Of a stretch of DNA of 5,095 nt, positions 5,059 to 5,095 are shown piece after piece. Position 1 is the stretch's first letter. Each line of letters starts with the position of its first letter. The translations under genes and the position numbers were made by a program. Origin of the DNA: an uncultured Dorea sp. Its GTDB lineage: Bacteria; Bacillota; Clostridia; Lachnospirales; Lachnospiraceae. The stretch is from contig CAJUBG010000108.1 in NCBI GenBank assembly GCA_910584575.1, positions 1 to 5,095 on the forward strand, written 5' to 3'. Under the pieces are notes generated by a model. It saw nothing but the letters and a program-made list of their open reading frames with translations. It made no database searches and was not told the origin of the DNA.

Positions 5059-5095
5059 TCCCCCATCTGAGATGGGGGAACAGGCAAAGCCGTAG
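5059..5095. mobile_element. GC-rich hairpin, possible left end of an IS200/IS605-type element
   Basis: TCCCCCATC (5059-5067) and GATGGGGGA (5071-5079) form a perfect 9-bp stem with a TGA loop. Directly 5' is TTTTTTAA. IS200/IS605 elements have a subterminal hairpin at each end, make no target duplication and insert 3' of a short fixed target; TTTAA is the one I recall for IS605. The hairpin sits just where the small partner gene loses its frame. It has no T tract on either strand, so it is a poor intrinsic terminator. Against this, in IS608 the hairpin lies some bases inside the element rather than next to the cleavage site, and no tnpA or tnpB is inside the window to confirm it. Confidence 0.4.

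Noticed and set aside
5059..5079. Hairpin at 5059-5079 as an ordinary intrinsic terminator
   Set aside because: The stem is good but is followed by ACAGGC on the plus strand and TTAAAAAA on the minus strand, so there is no U tract in either direction.

Overview
The window looks like chromosome from a gut-type Clostridia, probably Lachnospiraceae. This is inferred from the NfnA/NfnB (GltA-type) gene pair, the strong AGGAGG-type ribosome binding sites, the extended -10 promoters, and the Rpn, DUF3990 and GNAT families present. All credible genes lie on the + strand. I recognise no tRNA, rRNA or CRISPR array.

The left part (1-2904) is core genome at roughly 50% GC by eye. It holds the last codons of a probable NfnA-like reductase subunit, then gltA/nfnB (FAD/Fe-S oxidoreductase) coupled through a TAATG overlap, and a strong hairpin terminator. 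A ZIP-family metal transporter with its own extended -10 promoter follows, then rlmH (23S rRNA pseudouridine-1915 N3-methyltransferase).

The right part (2905-5095) looks accessory and becomes more AT-rich toward the end. Directly after the rlmH stop codon is a promoter and an Rpn family PD-(D/E)XK nuclease. This gene has an internal in-frame ATG behind a good Shine-Dalgarno, placed to make a separate 70-residue C-terminal protein. That C-terminal part contains a perfect 12-bp tandem repeat encoding a four-residue repeat (GREE). This is the architecture of the Rpn gene-within-gene toxin-antitoxin and anti-phage systems (RpnL/RpnS). A GNAT acetyltransferase gene overlaps the end of rpn by 10 bp. 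A second promoter, closely resembling the rpn promoter, drives a DUF3990 gene (possible ADP-ribosyltransferase-fold toxin) broken by a one-base frameshift. A small partner gene overlaps its restored end by ATGA and is itself cut short at TTTTTTAA, directly before a perfect 9-bp GC-rich hairpin. That junction may be the left end of an IS200/IS605-type element running out of the window.

The main hypothesis is that two toxin-antitoxin-like modules are stacked downstream of rlmH. The Rpn module looks intact and carries its antitoxin inside the toxin gene. The DUF3990 module looks decayed, by a frameshift in one gene and a likely insertion in the other.
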